A stretch of 64,000 bases of DNA. It comes from Chlorobaculum limnaeum (GTDB lineage: Bacteria > Bacteroidota > Chlorobiia > Chlorobiales > Chlorobiaceae). The position numbers and the translations under genes are program-made. Location: NCBI RefSeq assembly GCF_001747405.1, contig NZ_CP017305.1:2650001-2714000 (forward strand), given 5' to 3'. Of this stretch, positions 9,891-20,471 are shown in pieces. The notes under the pieces were generated by a model. That model searched no databases and was not told the DNA's origin. It worked only from the letters and a program-made list of their open reading frames with translations. How positions within the stretch are numbered: the first letter of the stretch is position 1; every line of letters begins with the position of its first letter.

Positions 9891-11345
9891 ATGTCCTCTT
9901 CTCTCGCTATCTACAACTCCCTGAGCCGCACGAAAGAACCGTTCGAACCGCTTCATCCCGGCATTGCCACCATCTACGTCTGCGGGCCGACCGTCTATGG
10001 ACACGCCCATCTCGGCCACGCCAAGAGCTACGTGTCGTTCGACGTGGTGGTGCGCTGGATGCGCCACCTGGGGCTGAAGGTCAAGTATGTGCAGAATATC
10101 ACCGACGTTGGCCACCTCACCGACGACGCCGACGAGGGAGAGGACAAGATCCAGAAGCAGGCGCGGCTGGAAAAGACCGAGCCGATGGAGATCGCGCAGT
10201 ACTACACCCGCAGCTTCTACGAGGACATGGACAAGCTCGGCGTCGAGCGCCCGAACATCGCGCCAACGGCCACCGGACACATTCCGGAGCAGATCGCGCT
10301 GGTCGAGCGGCTCGTCGCAACCGGCCACGCCTACGAGTCCGGCGGCAACGTTTATTTCGATGTCAACTCGTTCGCGGGTTACGGAAAGCTTTCGGGACGC
10401 ACCGACCAGGCGGCGTTGCAGTCGGGCGGGCGCGTCGCGGAGCGCTCCGACAAGCGCAACCCTTCGGACTTCGCACTCTGGAAAAAGGCCGAGCCAAGCC
10501 ACATCATGAAGTGGCAATCGCCGTGGGGCGAGGGCTATCCGGGCTGGCATCTCGAATGCTCCGCGATGGCGATGAAGTATCTCGGCGACACGATCGACAT
10601 CCACGGCGGCGGCATGGAGAACAAGTTCCCGCACCACGAGTGCGAGATCGCCCAGTCAGAAGCAGCCACCGGCATGCCGTACGTGCGCTACTGGATGCAC
10701 AACAACATGGTGACGGTCGATGGCGTCAAGATGGGCAAGTCGCTCAAGAACTTCGTGAACCTCAAGGAGTTGTTCGGCGCGTTCGACCCGCTGGTGATCC
10801 GCTTCTTCATTCTGCAATCGCACTACCGCTCCCCGCTCGACTTCTCCGAAGCGGCGATAAAGGCTTCGCAGTCGGGATTCGAGAAGTTGCAGGAGGCGTA
10901 CAAGCGATTGCTGGAATCCTCGGAGGGCAAGGGGCAGCTCGATGTGTCGGCGTTTGACGCCAGAATCACCGACGCACTGAACGACGATTTCAACACGCCG
11001 GTGGCGATCTCGGTGATCTTCGAGTTCGTCAAGGCGCTGAACGGAGCGCTCGACAAGGAGGCGCTCGACGCCGACTCGAAAACAAACGCCCTTGCGCTCC
11101 TCGACTCCTTCGCTGGCGAGGTGCTCGGCATCCTGAAAAGCCGCGACGAGCTGCTTGCCGGAGAGAGCGGCGAGAGCGCCCAAACGCTCGACGAGGTGAT
11201 GCAGGTGCTGCTCGAACTCCGCAAGGAGGCGCGGGCGAACAAGGATTTCGCCACCAGCGACAAAATCCGCGACCTGCTCCTCCAGCGCGGCATCGAGGTC
11301 AAGGACACCAAAGAGGGCGCAACCTGGTCAAAGAAAAAAGGTTGA
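9891..11345 (+). CDS. cysS: Cysteinyl-tRNA synthetase
   Basis: CysS charges tRNA-Cys. The 484-residue protein shows the class I signatures [16 protein letters not shown] (HIGH variant HLGH) and KMGKSLKNF (KMSKS variant), plus the zinc-site residues: Cys in YVCGPTVYG, then WHLECSAM and [17 protein letters not shown]-type anticodon-binding region and a short C-terminal helical tail complete a normal length. The ATG at 9891 ([10 protein letters not shown]) is chosen over an in-frame ATG at 9825 because family members begin close to the LAIYNSLSR segment; no strong ribosome binding site is visible for either. Confidence 0.95.
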   Translation: MSSSLAIYNSLSRTKEPFEPLHPGIATIYVCGPTVYGHAHLGHAKSYVSFDVVVRWMRHLGLKVKYVQNITDVGHLTDDADEGEDKIQKQARLEKTEPMEIAQYYTRSFYEDMDKLGVERPNIAPTATGHIPEQIALVERLVATGHAYESGGNVYFDVNSFAGYGKLSGRTDQAALQSGGRVAERSDKRNPSDFALWKKAEPSHIMKWQSPWGEGYPGWHLECSAMAMKYLGDTIDIHGGGMENKFPHHECEIAQSEAATGMPYVRYWMHNNMVTVDGVKMGKSLKNFVNLKELFGAFDPLVIRFFILQSHYRSPLDFSEAAIKASQSGFEKLQEAYKRLLESSEGKGQLDVSAFDARITDALNDDFNTPVAISVIFEFVKALNGALDKEALDADSKTNALALLDSFAGEVLGILKSRDELLAGESGESAQTLDEVMQVLLELRKEARANKDFATSDKIRDLLLQRGIEVKDTKEGATWSKKKG

Positions 11346-11354
11346 TTGTATCAC

Positions 11355-11389
11355 AAAAAAAGCCGGAGCAAATTGCCTCCGGCTTTTTT
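11355..11389 (+). terminator. Rho-independent terminator after cysS
   Basis: AAAAAAGCCGGAG and its complement CTCCGGCTTTTTT form a strong GC-rich stem with a short loop and a T tract on either strand. It lies nine bases after the cysS stop and also faces the end of the leftward mannose-1-phosphate guanylyltransferase gene, so it can serve both convergent genes. Confidence 0.88.
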
Positions 11390-11445
11390 CTTCTCTTCGA
11401 TCTTCGTCCACGACGTCCACAAAGTCCACTTCGTCCACTGCTCTT

Positions 11446-12570
11446 CTACAAAAATCCTTCCAGACCTGGCTCCCGCTTCATCATCTCCACCGCCTTGACC
11501 ACCTTCTGCGACTCGCCCGCCTTGCAGATGAGCAACGCGTCGGGCGTATCGACCACGATGATGTCCTCCACGCCGACCGTCACCACCGCCTTGCCGTGGG
11601 GTTTGCGGACAAAGACCTCTTTCGAATCGATCATGATCACCTCCTGGCCATCCGTGTCGCGCCCTTCGAGGCCGAGGCCGATCTTGATCACCTCGTCCCA
11701 GCAGCCAAGGTCGGTCCAGCCGAAGTTCCCTGCAAGCATATAAACCTTCTCGGCCTTCTCCATGATGCCGTAGGCAATCGAAACCGGGTGAACCCAGCTG
11801 TATACATCCTCAATGACCGAATCCTGCCGCTCGGTGCCGATGAAGGCGTGAACGTTCTGCATGTCCTCGTAAAGGTCGGGCAGCGAGCGGCGGTACTCGC
11901 GGTTGATGTCATCGACGTGCCAGATGAACACGCCGCTGTTCCACCAGAAGTCCTGGCTTTCGAGAAAATGCTCGGCAGTGGCGAGATCTGGCTTCTCGGC
12001 GAAGGTTTTCACGCGGAACAAGGAAATGTGGTCGTCCTCAGGATTGTCGTTCTCTTCGCCGATCATCACCGACGGCTCAACCTGGATATAGCCATATCGC
12101 GTCTCGGGGCGGTCGGGATGGATGCCGACGGTGATCAGCCCCCGCTGATCCCGCGCGAGTCCAACGCCCTTGGTGATGGTCTTGAGGAACTGCTCCTCGT
12201 CGAGCACGAGATGGTCGGCAGGGAGCACGATGGTCACGGCGTCGGGATCGCGCTTGCGGATGAAGGTGGTCGCCAGCGCGATGCAGGTGGCCGTATCCCG
12301 GATCGTCGGCTCGATGATGATATTGCCGGGATCAAAATCGGGAAGCGAGTCGTTGACCAGAAGCCAGTGTTGCTTGCCGGTGATGATGAAGATGTTCTCC
12401 ATCCGGACGGCCCCGGCAATTCGCTCGACCGTTTTGCGGATCATCGTGCCGCCATCGAAGAAATGGAGGAACTGCTTTGGGGATTTTTTTCTCGAAAGTG
12501 GCCAGAGCTTGCTTCCGCTGCCTCCCGCCATGACCACGGCATAGACATGATTATCGGCAATCTGCTTCAT
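11446..12570 (-). CDS. manC: Mannose-1-phosphate guanylyltransferase
   Basis: This enzyme makes GDP-mannose from mannose-1-phosphate and GTP, a precursor for polysaccharide and lipopolysaccharide sugars. The 374-residue protein has the nucleotidyltransferase signature AVVMAGGSGSKLWPLSRKKSPKQF near its N terminus (here split by a Lys in place of the usual Arg before LWP), then ADHLV, the FAEKPD motif and WNSGVFIW. It lacks the C-terminal phosphomannose isomerase cupin found in bifunctional ManC/AlgA, so it is monofunctional. It is a single gene, convergent with cysS. Confidence 0.88.
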   Translation of the reverse strand: MKQIADNHVYAVVMAGGSGSKLWPLSRKKSPKQFLHFFDGGTMIRKTVERIAGAVRMENIFIITGKQHWLLVNDSLPDFDPGNIIIEPTIRDTATCIALATTFIRKRDPDAVTIVLPADHLVLDEEQFLKTITKGVGLARDQRGLITVGIHPDRPETRYGYIQVEPSVMIGEENDNPEDDHISLFRVKTFAEKPDLATAEHFLESQDFWWNSGVFIWHVDDINREYRRSLPDLYEDMQNVHAFIGTERQDSVIEDVYSWVHPVSIAYGIMEKAEKVYMLAGNFGWTDLGCWDEVIKIGLGLEGRDTDGQEVIMIDSKEVFVRKPHGKAVVTVGVEDIIVVDTPDALLICKAGESQKVVKAVEMMKREPGLEGFL

Positions 12571-12751
12571 AACATCTTGTTCTTTCTGGGCATACTACGA
12601 TTGAGCTACGATTGGCATGTTAACAATGTACAACATTTCCGCCAGAGCCTGCGGGCTTTTCTGAAGAGCGCGGAACATTTGCCATTGGCGTTAAAATGTC
12701 GTTTTTTCCTGTTGTACGCATCTCTTCACCATCGCAGCCGAATGATTTGTC

Positions 12752-13405
12752 ATGCCGAATGACCTGCACCTGATCGAGGGACTCTGCCGCCAGCACGGCA
12801 TCCCCGCTACAAAAAAAGCACTGATACTTCTTGAGCGTTACGCCGCGCTTCTCGATGAGTGGAACCTCAAGGTGAACCTCGTCAGCCGCAAGGAACATGC
12901 GCCGGTCATCGTCAAGCATGTGTTTCACTCGCTGCTCATCAGCCGCATCCACGACTTCAGGCCCGGCGAAAAGGTGCTTGACCTCGGCACCGGCGGCGGC
13001 TTGCCGGGCATTCCGCTGGCCATTCTCTTTCCTGAAACCTCGTTTCTTCTGGTTGACTCGACCGGCAAAAAAATAGCAGCCTGCAAGACGATGATCAAAG
13101 AGCTGGGCCTCGAAAACGTCATTGCGCTGCATTCGAGGGTGGAGGAGCTGAAAGGGGTGCTCTTCGATACGGTACTCAGCCGCCAGGTCGCGCCGCTCGA
13201 AGAGTTGTGCGCCTACAGCGCCAGACTGCTCAAACGGGAAGGCGTGCTCATCTGCCTCAAGGGGGGGAACCTCAACGAGGAGATTGCCCAGGCTGTGCTG
13301 TCGCGGGAAAAACATCTTGGATTCCCGGCATCCGTGGATCAGTTGCCGATCGGGGAGATCGATCCGATGTTCTCAGAAAAGCAGATAGTCATCGCCCGCT
13401 GGTGA
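12752..13405 (+). CDS. rsmG: 16S rRNA (guanine-527-N7)-methyltransferase RsmG
   Basis: RsmG (GidB) methylates G527 of 16S rRNA using S-adenosylmethionine. The 217-residue protein contains the SAM-binding motif [17 protein letters not shown] at residues of about 73-90, and the family features LNVKLVSR-like [11 protein letters not shown] and [11 protein letters not shown]. It is a lone gene, convergent with the end of the ribosomal cluster; no clear terminator separates the two in the 61 bases between them. Confidence 0.94.
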   Translation: MPNDLHLIEGLCRQHGIPATKKALILLERYAALLDEWNLKVNLVSRKEHAPVIVKHVFHSLLISRIHDFRPGEKVLDLGTGGGLPGIPLAILFPETSFLLVDSTGKKIAACKTMIKELGLENVIALHSRVEELKGVLFDTVLSRQVAPLEELCAYSARLLKREGVLICLKGGNLNEEIAQAVLSREKHLGFPASVDQLPIGEIDPMFSEKQIVIARW

Positions 13406-13466
13406 TCGTGAAGATCGAGCGAACGATGACTACCGTGTTTTTTATCCGAACCGGGAGAAAAGAGCC

Positions 13467-13940
13467 TTATTCGGCAGCTTCGCCGCCCTCTTTCTCCTGA
13501 GCATCCGCTTCGGCTCTCTTGGAGCCTTTGACGCGCTTCGAGCGATCCTGCTTTGCGGCTACCGGCGCGGCTGAAGGAGCCTCGGCATAATCCACCAGCT
13601 CAATGACGGCCATCTTCGCGGCATCGCCATAGCGGGGAACGAGTTTGATGATACGGGTGTATCCGCCGTTACGCGAACCGATCTTTCCCACGATCTCTTC
13701 GAAAAGCTCCCGGACAGCTTCCTTATCACGAAGGGCGCTGAAAATCTCACGCTGCGCATGGTGAGTCCCCTTGCGTGCTTTGGTGATGATTTTTTCGACA
13801 ACCTTGCGGGTTTCCTTGGCTTTCGCCTCGGTCGTTTCGATTCGCTTGTGGATCAACAACTGAGTCGAAAGGTTCGACAGGGTTGCTTTTCTATGGGCGG
13901 CCGTTCTCCCGAGTTTTCTTGCTGGCTTGACTTTACGCAT
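13467..13940 (-). CDS. rplQ: 50S ribosomal protein L17
   Basis: L17 binds 23S rRNA near the exit tunnel. The first 120 residues are the standard domain ([20 protein letters not shown] at the start, then the NGGYTRI segment). A tail of about 35 residues rich in Lys, Ala and Glu makes it longer (157) than the E. coli protein, as in other Chlorobi and Bacteroidetes. It is the last gene of the ribosomal supercluster, 47 bases after rpoA. Confidence 0.96.
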   Translation of the reverse strand: MRKVKPARKLGRTAAHRKATLSNLSTQLLIHKRIETTEAKAKETRKVVEKIITKARKGTHHAQREIFSALRDKEAVRELFEEIVGKIGSRNGGYTRIIKLVPRYGDAAKMAVIELVDYAEAPSAAPVAAKQDRSKRVKGSKRAEADAQEKEGGEAAE

Positions 13941-13987
13941 TGCTTTTTTCCGCTCTCATTGATTTTCAATAAAACAAATAGCCTTTC

Positions 13988-14974
13988 TCAACCCTTCATC
14001 TGGTAACGGGTAATATCCATCCCGAACTTCAGGTTGAACTTCTCGAGCTGTTCCTTGAGTTCCGTCAGCGATTTCTTGCCGAAGTTCTTGTAGTTAAGCA
14101 GCTCATCCTCTTTTCTGGAGACCAGATCACCGAGCGTATCGATTTCAGCGAGCCTCAGGCAGTTGTGCGAACGCACCGAAAGATCGAGATCTTCTATCTT
14201 CGTATACAAGAGCTTGCGCATGCTTTCGAACTCGTCGTCAAGCTGCTTGTACTCTTCTTCCGAAAACTCCTCTTCGGTCGGAGAGAAATTGGCGAAAAAG
14301 GTGACATGGTCGTTGATGATCTTGCCGGCAAGGCTGATGGCGTCATCGGGCGAGATCGATCCGTCGGTTTCGACATCGAGAATCATCTTCTCGTAGTCGG
14401 TTCTCTGTCCCACGCGGGTGTTCTCGACAGTCAGTTTGACGTTTCTGATCGGGGTAAAGATCGAATCGATAGCGATGAAACCGATCGGCAATCCTTCGCT
14501 GCGATTCTCCTCGGCCGGTACGTAACCGCGTCCGCGTCCGACGTAGATGTCGATGGTAACTGTAGCTTCGGCATTGATCGTGGCAATATGCATATCCTTG
14601 TTGAGCACCTCGAACTCGCCATCATGAGCGATGATATCTCCGGCGAGGAACTCTTTCGGACCGGCAAGGGTAAGGGTCGTCTTGCAGCTACGCTTGCAGT
14701 TAGACCGGAAACGAACCTTCTTCAGGTTCAGGACGATCTCGGGAACATCCTCGCGAACGCCCTCGATCGTTGAAAATTCGTGATAAACACCATCTATCTT
14801 GATCCCGGTGATTGCGGCGCCGGGAAGAGAGGCCAGCAGAACCCTTCTCATGGCATTGCCCAGCGTAACTCCGTATCCCCTCTCCAGCGGCTGGGCGATG
14901 AAGCGCCCGAAACTGCCGGTGTGGGTCGTTTCATCCACATCGATCTTTGCAGGCATCTGCATCTGGTATATCAT
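13988..14974 (-). CDS. rpoA: DNA-directed RNA polymerase subunit alpha
   Basis: RpoA dimerises to nucleate RNA polymerase assembly and contacts UP elements and activators. The N-terminal domain shows the [20 protein letters not shown] and [12 protein letters not shown] segments; the C-terminal domain (about 255-328) shows the [20 protein letters not shown] helix-hairpin-helix region. Length 328 is normal. It sits in the usual alpha-operon place between rpsD and rplQ. Confidence 0.97.
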   Translation of the reverse strand: MIYQMQMPAKIDVDETTHTGSFGRFIAQPLERGYGVTLGNAMRRVLLASLPGAAITGIKIDGVYHEFSTIEGVREDVPEIVLNLKKVRFRSNCKRSCKTTLTLAGPKEFLAGDIIAHDGEFEVLNKDMHIATINAEATVTIDIYVGRGRGYVPAEENRSEGLPIGFIAIDSIFTPIRNVKLTVENTRVGQRTDYEKMILDVETDGSISPDDAISLAGKIINDHVTFFANFSPTEEEFSEEEYKQLDDEFESMRKLLYTKIEDLDLSVRSHNCLRLAEIDTLGDLVSRKEDELLNYKNFGKKSLTELKEQLEKFNLKFGMDITRYQMKG

Positions 14975-15003
14975 AGTCTTGCTACCTTAAGGATTCAAAA
15001 AAA

Positions 15004-15615
15004 TCACTTGGAGTACAACTCAACGACAAGCTGTTCGTTATAGGGCTCCTGAATATCTTCACGCTCGGGAACTGCAAGAAATACCGCTTTTTTGTTGGCT
15101 TTGTCCACCTGGATCCATGCGGGAATCCTCGATTCTGAGGCTTTGTTCAGCGAATCAGCCACGGCATCAAGATTGCGGCTCTTCTGTTTGAACTCGATCT
15201 GGTCACCAGGAGAAACAAGATAGGAAGGAATGTTGACCTTCTTGCCGTTGATGAGCAGATGACCGTGAGAAACGAGCTGACGGGCGCCTGCGCGCGACGG
15301 AGAGAAACCGCAACGGTAGACGACGTTGTCGAAACGCCTTTCAAGGAGCTTCACCAGGTTGTCACCGGTAACACCTCGCTGCGCCACCGCTTTTTTGTAA
15401 TAGTTTCTGAACTGCTTTTCGAGGATGCCGTAAAGATATTTCATCTTCTGCTTTTCCCTCAACTGCAGCGCATATTCCGACACTTTGCCCTTGCGGGACT
15501 GGCCGTGCTCACCCGGAGCGTACGGACGTCTTTCGAGATACTTTTCCGCCTTGGGAGAAAGCGCTATCCCTAACCTGCGTGATACTTTGGTAATTGACCC
15601 TCTGAATCGTGCCAT
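15004..15615 (-). CDS. rpsD: 30S ribosomal protein S4
   Basis: S4 is a primary 16S rRNA-binding protein that nucleates small-subunit assembly and in many bacteria autoregulates the alpha operon. The 203-residue protein has the N-terminal [10 protein letters not shown] segment without the four-cysteine zinc site, and the S4 RNA-binding domain with [20 protein letters not shown] and [18 protein letters not shown]. Its position between rpsK and rpoA is canonical. Confidence 0.97.
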   Translation of the reverse strand: MARFRGSITKVSRRLGIALSPKAEKYLERRPYAPGEHGQSRKGKVSEYALQLREKQKMKYLYGILEKQFRNYYKKAVAQRGVTGDNLVKLLERRFDNVVYRCGFSPSRAGARQLVSHGHLLINGKKVNIPSYLVSPGDQIEFKQKSRNLDAVADSLNKASESRIPAWIQVDKANKKAVFLAVPEREDIQEPYNEQLVVELYSK

Positions 15616-15651
15616 AGCAATTGCTTCATTGATAATTCTTGATAATAACCG

Positions 15652-16035
15652 TCAGACCCTTCTGCGCTTGGGCGGCCTGCAACCGTTGTGCGGCAGGGGA
15701 GTAATGTCGCGGATAGTCTTGACCTCGAGACCAGCGCCCTGAAGCGCCCTGATGGCCGCATCGCGACCGGCGCCGGGGCCTTTGATGAACACATCGACGT
15801 GACGCATGCCAAGATCAAAAGCTTCCTTGGCTGCTGCCTCGGAGGTGACCTGCGATGCGTACGGGGTATTTTTCTTGGAACCCTTGAAGCCGTTCTTGCC
15901 GGCGCTCGACCATGATACCGTATTGCCGAGCGTATCGGTAATAGTCACCATGACGTTGTTGAACGAAGCCTTGATATGGACGGTACCTTCTGGGGTAACC
16001 TTGACTTTCTTTTTTTTCCTGCTCGCTGTTGCCAT
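15652..16035 (-). CDS. rpsK: 30S ribosomal protein S11
   Basis: S11 lies in the platform of the small subunit near the mRNA exit. The 127-residue protein carries the conserved [15 protein letters not shown] start, [19 protein letters not shown] and the C-terminal [18 protein letters not shown]. It sits 36 bases upstream of rpsD in the alpha-operon order rpsM-rpsK-rpsD. Confidence 0.97.
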   Translation of the reverse strand: MATASRKKKKVKVTPEGTVHIKASFNNVMVTITDTLGNTVSWSSAGKNGFKGSKKNTPYASQVTSEAAAKEAFDLGMRHVDVFIKGPGAGRDAAIRALQGAGLEVKTIRDITPLPHNGCRPPKRRRV

Positions 16036-16082
16036 GAGTCTGTCGGTGTTTTATCTCTCTTGTTGCTTGATTGCTCCGGACC

Positions 16083-16460
16083 TTACTTCTTACCCGCCTT
16101 CTTTTTGCCGGCAACCGTCTTGCGCTTGCCTTTTCTGGTACGGGCATTGGTGCTGGTACGCTGGCCGCGGACCGGAAGTGAGCGCCTGTGGCGGAGACCA
16201 CGATAGCATCCGATATCCATCAGGCGTTTGATGGAGAGCTGCTGTTCAGCGCGAGCCTCACCTTCGACAGTGTACTCGTTGCCGATGATTTCCCTGATAG
16301 CGTGCGCCTCTTCGTCGCTCAACTCGGAGATTTTCTTTTCAGGAGCGATTCCGGCTTTGGCGAGTATGTTCTTGGCGGATGTTTTTCCGATGCCATAAAC
16401 ATAGGTCAAGCCGATGACCGCATGCTTGTTCAATGGCAAATTAACCCCAGCTAACCTCAT
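16083..16460 (-). CDS. rpsM: 30S ribosomal protein S13
   Basis: S13 sits at the head of the 30S subunit and bridges to the 50S. The 125-residue protein starts [20 protein letters not shown] and has the [18 protein letters not shown] segment and the basic C-terminal tail [18 protein letters not shown] that reaches the P site. It lies 35 bases after rpmJ. Confidence 0.97.
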   Translation of the reverse strand: MRLAGVNLPLNKHAVIGLTYVYGIGKTSAKNILAKAGIAPEKKISELSDEEAHAIREIIGNEYTVEGEARAEQQLSIKRLMDIGCYRGLRHRRSLPVRGQRTSTNARTRKGKRKTVAGKKKAGKK

Positions 16461-16495
16461 ATGTTTTTCTCAAATCTGTTGATTGTTCCTGAAGA

Positions 16496-16612
16496 TCACC
16501 CTTGGCGCTGCTTGTGGCTTGGATTCACCTTGCAGATCACAAATCGTTTTCCTTTGCGCTTGATAATCCTGCAGTGCTCGCAACGTTTTTTGATAGATGA
16601 ATATATTTTCAT
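16496..16612 (-). CDS. rpmJ: 50S ribosomal protein L36
   Basis: A 38-residue protein that starts [20 protein letters not shown] and ends HKQRQG, the L36 pattern. It keeps the three Cys and one His that bind zinc (CEHC, then VICKVNPSH), the C+ form. L36 organises 23S rRNA helices near the L6 site. It lies between infA and rpsM, as in many bacteria, 35 bases before rpsM. Confidence 0.95.
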   Translation of the reverse strand: MKIYSSIKKRCEHCRIIKRKGKRFVICKVNPSHKQRQG

Positions 16613-16724
16613 GGTAAACCCCACATGCTATGGTTGTCCGGTCTGTCCAAAATATGAAAAGGCATGTAATGTAATAAATACAACCCTAATAATCAACCGG
16701 ATAATGGACGAATAATTCTGTTTT

Positions 16725-16943
16725 TTATTTGTACCGGTAGGTAATCCTGCCTTTTGTCAGGTCATACGGAGAAATCTGAACCTTGACCTTGTCACCGGGA
16801 AGGATTCTGATATAGTGCATCCTGATCTTGCCCGATACGTGGGCAAGCACTTCAAGACTGTTCTCCAGCTTGACCCTGAACTGTGCATTGGGTAGCGCTT
16901 CAAGAATTTCGCCTTCCACCTCGATTGATTCTTCCTTGGCCAA
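16725..16943 (-). CDS. infA: Translation initiation factor IF-1
   Basis: IF-1 occupies the A site during initiation and helps IF-2 and IF-3. The 72-residue OB-fold protein has the typical [19 protein letters not shown] start, [19 protein letters not shown] and the C-terminal [12 protein letters not shown]. It sits downstream of map in the spc/alpha junction, as in many bacteria. Confidence 0.97.
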   Translation of the reverse strand: MAKEESIEVEGEILEALPNAQFRVKLENSLEVLAHVSGKIRMHYIRILPGDKVKVQISPYDLTKGRITYRYK

Positions 16944-17000
16944 TGTATCTCTCCGCTTTCTGATCGTTATGTTATTCTACTTGTGCTTGCCTTGCCGGCA

Positions 17001-17774
17001 TCACTTTGTCAGGATTTCAGCTTCGCCTTTGCGTATTGCGATGGTATGCTCGAAATGGGCCGAATGCCGTCCGTCTTCCGTCACTGCCACCCATGCGCCT
17101 CGCTTGCTGACAGCGCGACGCGAACGCCCGATGGCGATCATCGGCTCGATGGCGAGCGTCATTCCCGCACGAAGCTTCACTCCGGTATGAGGTCTGCCGT
17201 AATTCGGCACCGCAGGCTCTTCGTGCAACTCGCTGCCAATACCGTGACCAACCATGTTTTCGATGACACTGTAGCCAAACGAACGCGCGTGCTTTTCGAT
17301 GGCTGCCGATATGTCATGCAGACGATTTCCCTCGACGGCCTGAGCGATGCCGCGATGGAGACACTCCCGCGTCACATCGACCAGTTGCCGTACCGCAGGA
17401 TCGACCTCGCCGATGATGTACGTCCGCGCGGCATCGCCATGATAACCGCCTTTATAGACTCCGCAATCGACCGAGACGATTTCGCCTTCGCGAATAATGC
17501 GTTTTCCGCTTGGTACTCCGTGCACAACCTCGTTGTCAATCGACACACAGAGTGTTGCCGGATAGGGTGTCACGCCGGACTCGCCTTTCGGCACGTAATT
17601 CAGAAAACTCGGTACTGCGTTGTGATCTCTGATGAACTGCTCAGCCAGCTCGTCGAGCCGCCTGGTTGACATTCCTGGAACGATCTCCTGTTCGAGCATG
17701 TCGAGTACGCGAGCGACCAGTCCTCCAGCCTCCCGCATCAGCTCAATTTCCCGCTCGCTCTTGATGGTGATCAT
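17001..17774 (-). CDS. map: Methionine aminopeptidase, type I
   Basis: Map removes the initiator methionine from nascent proteins after deformylation. The 257-residue protein has the five metal ligands in the usual contexts: VSVDCGVYKGGYHGDAARTY (two Asp), GHGIGSELHEEP (His), AIEPMIAIG (Glu) and the C-terminal HSAHFEHTIAI (Glu). It follows secY by 15 bases. The adk gene that often separates secY and map elsewhere is not here. Confidence 0.96.
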   Translation of the reverse strand: MITIKSEREIELMREAGGLVARVLDMLEQEIVPGMSTRRLDELAEQFIRDHNAVPSFLNYVPKGESGVTPYPATLCVSIDNEVVHGVPSGKRIIREGEIVSVDCGVYKGGYHGDAARTYIIGEVDPAVRQLVDVTRECLHRGIAQAVEGNRLHDISAAIEKHARSFGYSVIENMVGHGIGSELHEEPAVPNYGRPHTGVKLRAGMTLAIEPMIAIGRSRRAVSKRGAWVAVTEDGRHSAHFEHTIAIRKGEAEILTK

Positions 17775-17789
17775 GAAGTGGCCCCTCTG

Positions 17790-19115
17790 TTATCGGCGAC
17801 CTTTTGCCTTGGCCGTCTTCATGAAACCGTCATAGTGACGCATCATCAGATGGCTCTCGACCTGCTGTAACGTATCGAGTCCAACGCTGACGACGATGAG
17901 CAGGCTCGTGCCGCCAAAAAACTGGGCGAATCCTGGCGTTACGTTGGCAAACTTGGTAAGGAATGTCGGCAATATCGCAATCAGGGCAAGAGTGATAGCA
18001 CCCGGCAGCGTGATTCTCGTGAGGATGTTGTCGATGAACTCCTCGGTGTTTTTGCCGGGACGGACCCCCGGAATAAAGCCTCCCTGACGGCGCATTGTAT
18101 CGGCTACCTCTTTCGGATTGAAGGCGATGGCCGTATAGAAATAGGTGAAAAAGACAATCATCAGACCAAAGATGAGCGCATACCACCATGAGTCGTAGGC
18201 GAAGGCTGCCGCCACTTTCTGCATTGCCTCGCTTTCAGGGAAAAATGACAGGAAGGTGCTGGGCAGAAACATGATCGACTGTGCGAAGATGATCGGCATG
18301 ACGCCCGCAGTGTTGATCTTCATGGGAATGTACTGGGTGCCCCCGCCGTAGACCTTTCGTCCAACGACACGCTTGGCGTGCTGCACGGGAATCCTTCGTG
18401 TCGCAACAGTCAAAAGCACGACAACAGCTACGATTCCCGCCATCAGCGCCATGATGATAATTTCGAGAATCCAGTTCTTGCTGCCCAACGAGACCGACTG
18501 GATTTCAGCGACCAGCGAGGCCGGGAAGGTAGCCAGGATACCGATCATGATAATGAGCGATATGCCGTTGCCTATGCCCCGCTCCGTGATCAGCTCGCCG
18601 AGCCACATCACGAACACCGTGCTGGCGGTGAGGATGATGACCGCAGTGATGCTGAAGAAAAAGCCTGGATCTGGCACGACAACCTTGCCAAACGATGACG
18701 GGCTGGAAAGATTGACGCTCACGCCCCACGCCTGCAACAGCGCGATAAGAATGGTGCCGTAACGAGTGTACTGGTTGATCTTCTGGCGTCCATCCTCGCC
18801 CTCTTTCTGGAGCTTCTGTACATAGGGCGTCACCGCTCCGAGCAGCTGGATAATGATCGATGCCGAGATATATGGCATAATGCCGAGAGAAAAGATCGAG
18901 GCGCGAGCAAACGCGCCTCCGACGAACAGATCGAACAGACCGAACAGGTCGTTCGAGTGAGATGTGGTTGCGCTCGCTACTGCGGCGGCGTCAACCCCGG
19001 GAATGGTGATATGCGATCCCAGCCTGTAGACGAAAAGCAACAGGAGGGTATACACGATACGCTGCCTTAACTCCGGGATCTTGTTGATATTCCTGATGCT
19101 CTCAGTAAGCTTCAT
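17790..19115 (-). CDS. secY: Preprotein translocase subunit SecY
   Basis: SecY is the channel of the Sec translocon in the cytoplasmic membrane. The 441-residue protein shows about ten hydrophobic segments, the signature IPGVDAAAV region near the N terminus and the cytoplasmic loop KVYGGGTQYIPMKINTAGVM used in ribosome and SecA binding. It follows rplO by 18 bases, the standard spc-operon position. Confidence 0.97.
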   Translation of the reverse strand: MKLTESIRNINKIPELRQRIVYTLLLLFVYRLGSHITIPGVDAAAVASATTSHSNDLFGLFDLFVGGAFARASIFSLGIMPYISASIIIQLLGAVTPYVQKLQKEGEDGRQKINQYTRYGTILIALLQAWGVSVNLSSPSSFGKVVVPDPGFFFSITAVIILTASTVFVMWLGELITERGIGNGISLIIMIGILATFPASLVAEIQSVSLGSKNWILEIIIMALMAGIVAVVVLLTVATRRIPVQHAKRVVGRKVYGGGTQYIPMKINTAGVMPIIFAQSIMFLPSTFLSFFPESEAMQKVAAAFAYDSWWYALIFGLMIVFFTYFYTAIAFNPKEVADTMRRQGGFIPGVRPGKNTEEFIDNILTRITLPGAITLALIAILPTFLTKFANVTPGFAQFFGGTSLLIVVSVGLDTLQQVESHLMMRHYDGFMKTAKAKGRR

Positions 19116-19133
19116 GGCAGCTCATTCCCTGGT

Positions 19134-19694
19134 TCAAGACTTGACCGATTTTTTTGCTTTCTTGACCTTTACAACTTTCGCTTTAGGAGTCAAGAGCGCT
19201 TCTTCGAACGGCAGACCGTTGACCTTGGCAGCCTCTTCGAGGGTGCGATAGGCCATGACAATCTTGCCGCCTGCGCTGGTGATCTTCTCTTCGGCGCTCT
19301 TGCTGAAAAAGTGGGCCGTGATGGTCACAGCGGAAGAAAGCTCACCGTTGCCGAGCACCTTGAAATACTCCTGATTGCTGGCGTTGCACAGGTGCTTGAG
19401 ATCGAGAACGCTGATCTCTTCGCCGATAAGGCCTTTCTCGATCCACATCTGAATCTGGGCGACGTTGACGCATGCCACAGCCTTCCGGTTGGGAGGAGTG
19501 AAGCCGAATTTCGGAAGCCTGCGGTAGATCGGCATCTGACCACCCTCGATGACCGGACGCTGGTAGCCGCTCCGCGACTGCTGACCCTTGTTGCCCTTGC
19601 CCGCTGTCGTACCATTACCTGAACCGGGGCCGCGACCGACCCTTTTTCTTGCCTTGACTGCGCCTTTGGCAGGGCGGAGTGAACTTAAATCCAT
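19134..19694 (-). CDS. rplO: 50S ribosomal protein L15
   Basis: L15 binds late in 50S assembly. The N-terminal tail is typical (LSSLRPAKGAVKARKRVGRG, then GSGNGTTAGKGNKGQQSRSG), followed by the globular domain. At 186 residues it is longer than in E. coli because of a Lys-rich C-terminal extension. It follows rpmD in the usual order. Confidence 0.96.
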   Translation of the reverse strand: MDLSSLRPAKGAVKARKRVGRGPGSGNGTTAGKGNKGQQSRSGYQRPVIEGGQMPIYRRLPKFGFTPPNRKAVACVNVAQIQMWIEKGLIGEEISVLDLKHLCNASNQEYFKVLGNGELSSAVTITAHFFSKSAEEKITSAGGKIVMAYRTLEEAAKVNGLPFEEALLTPKAKVVKVKKAKKSVKS

Positions 19695-19727
19695 TGCTGT
19701 GATTCCCGACTTTCTTTATTGATTCTG

Positions 19728-19913
19728 TTAAAGCTCTTCTACCTTGACAAGGTGCTGGACGACGCGAATCTGGCCTCTGGTGCAGGCGTTGTCCTTTATT
19801 TCAACCTTGTGGTTCGGCCTTCCCAGACCGAGAGCCTTGATCGTGTCTTTCTGCTTCTTGGTGCCGCCGATAACGCTGCGCACCTGGGTAACCTTTATCA
19901 TTTTCTCGCTCAT
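19728..19913 (-). CDS. rpmD: 50S ribosomal protein L30
   Basis: A 61-residue L30 protein with the diagnostic IKVTQVRSVIGGTKKQKDTI start and LGLGRPNHKVEIKDNACTRG, ending in a GQIRVVQHLVKVEEL-like strand. It sits between rpsE and rplO as expected for the spc operon. Confidence 0.95.
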   Translation of the reverse strand: MSEKMIKVTQVRSVIGGTKKQKDTIKALGLGRPNHKVEIKDNACTRGQIRVVQHLVKVEEL

Positions 19914-19931
19914 GGTCGCCTTGTTTCCTGT

Positions 19932-20450
19932 TTAGCTTTCAAATACCTCTTTCAGGCTCTTCGAACGGCGTTCTGCAACATCGTTGGCGTCAGAGATGCT
20001 CTGAAGACCTTTGATGGCCGCCTTCACCACATTATGCGGATTAGAAGAACCGAGAGACTTGGTCAGGATGTCATGTATGCCAGCCATTTCAAGCACAGCC
20101 CTGACCGCGCCGCCGGCAATGAGACCGGTACCGGGGGTCGCCGGCTTCATCAGCACTTTGGCCGAACCGTATTTGGCGACGATCTGGTGCGGAATGGTTC
20201 CCTTCACGATCGGCACCTTGATGACGTTTTTCTTGCCATCTTCAACACCTTTGGCGATGGCGTCCTGAACTTCATTCGCTTTTCCGAGTCCGTATCCAAC
20301 ATGACCTTCCTTGTCACCGACAACCACAATAGCGTTGAAACCGAAGCGCTTGCCACCCTTGACCACCTTGGCGGTCCTGTTGATGTGCACCAGCTTTTCT
20401 TTCAGATTCAACTCACCGGGCTTTATACTCCTGGCAGATTTTTTCGACAT
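19932..20450 (-). CDS. rpsE: 30S ribosomal protein S5
   Basis: S5 lines the mRNA entry path and affects decoding accuracy. The 172-residue protein has the dsRNA-binding-like N-terminal domain ([20 protein letters not shown], then [15 protein letters not shown]) and the C-terminal domain with [20 protein letters not shown]-like sequence. It lies between rplR and rpmD. Confidence 0.97.
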   Translation of the reverse strand: MSKKSARSIKPGELNLKEKLVHINRTAKVVKGGKRFGFNAIVVVGDKEGHVGYGLGKANEVQDAIAKGVEDGKKNVIKVPIVKGTIPHQIVAKYGSAKVLMKPATPGTGLIAGGAVRAVLEMAGIHDILTKSLGSSNPHNVVKAAIKGLQSISDANDVAERRSKSLKEVFES

Positions 20451-20471
20451 GTACGTTCTCTTTGAAAAGTT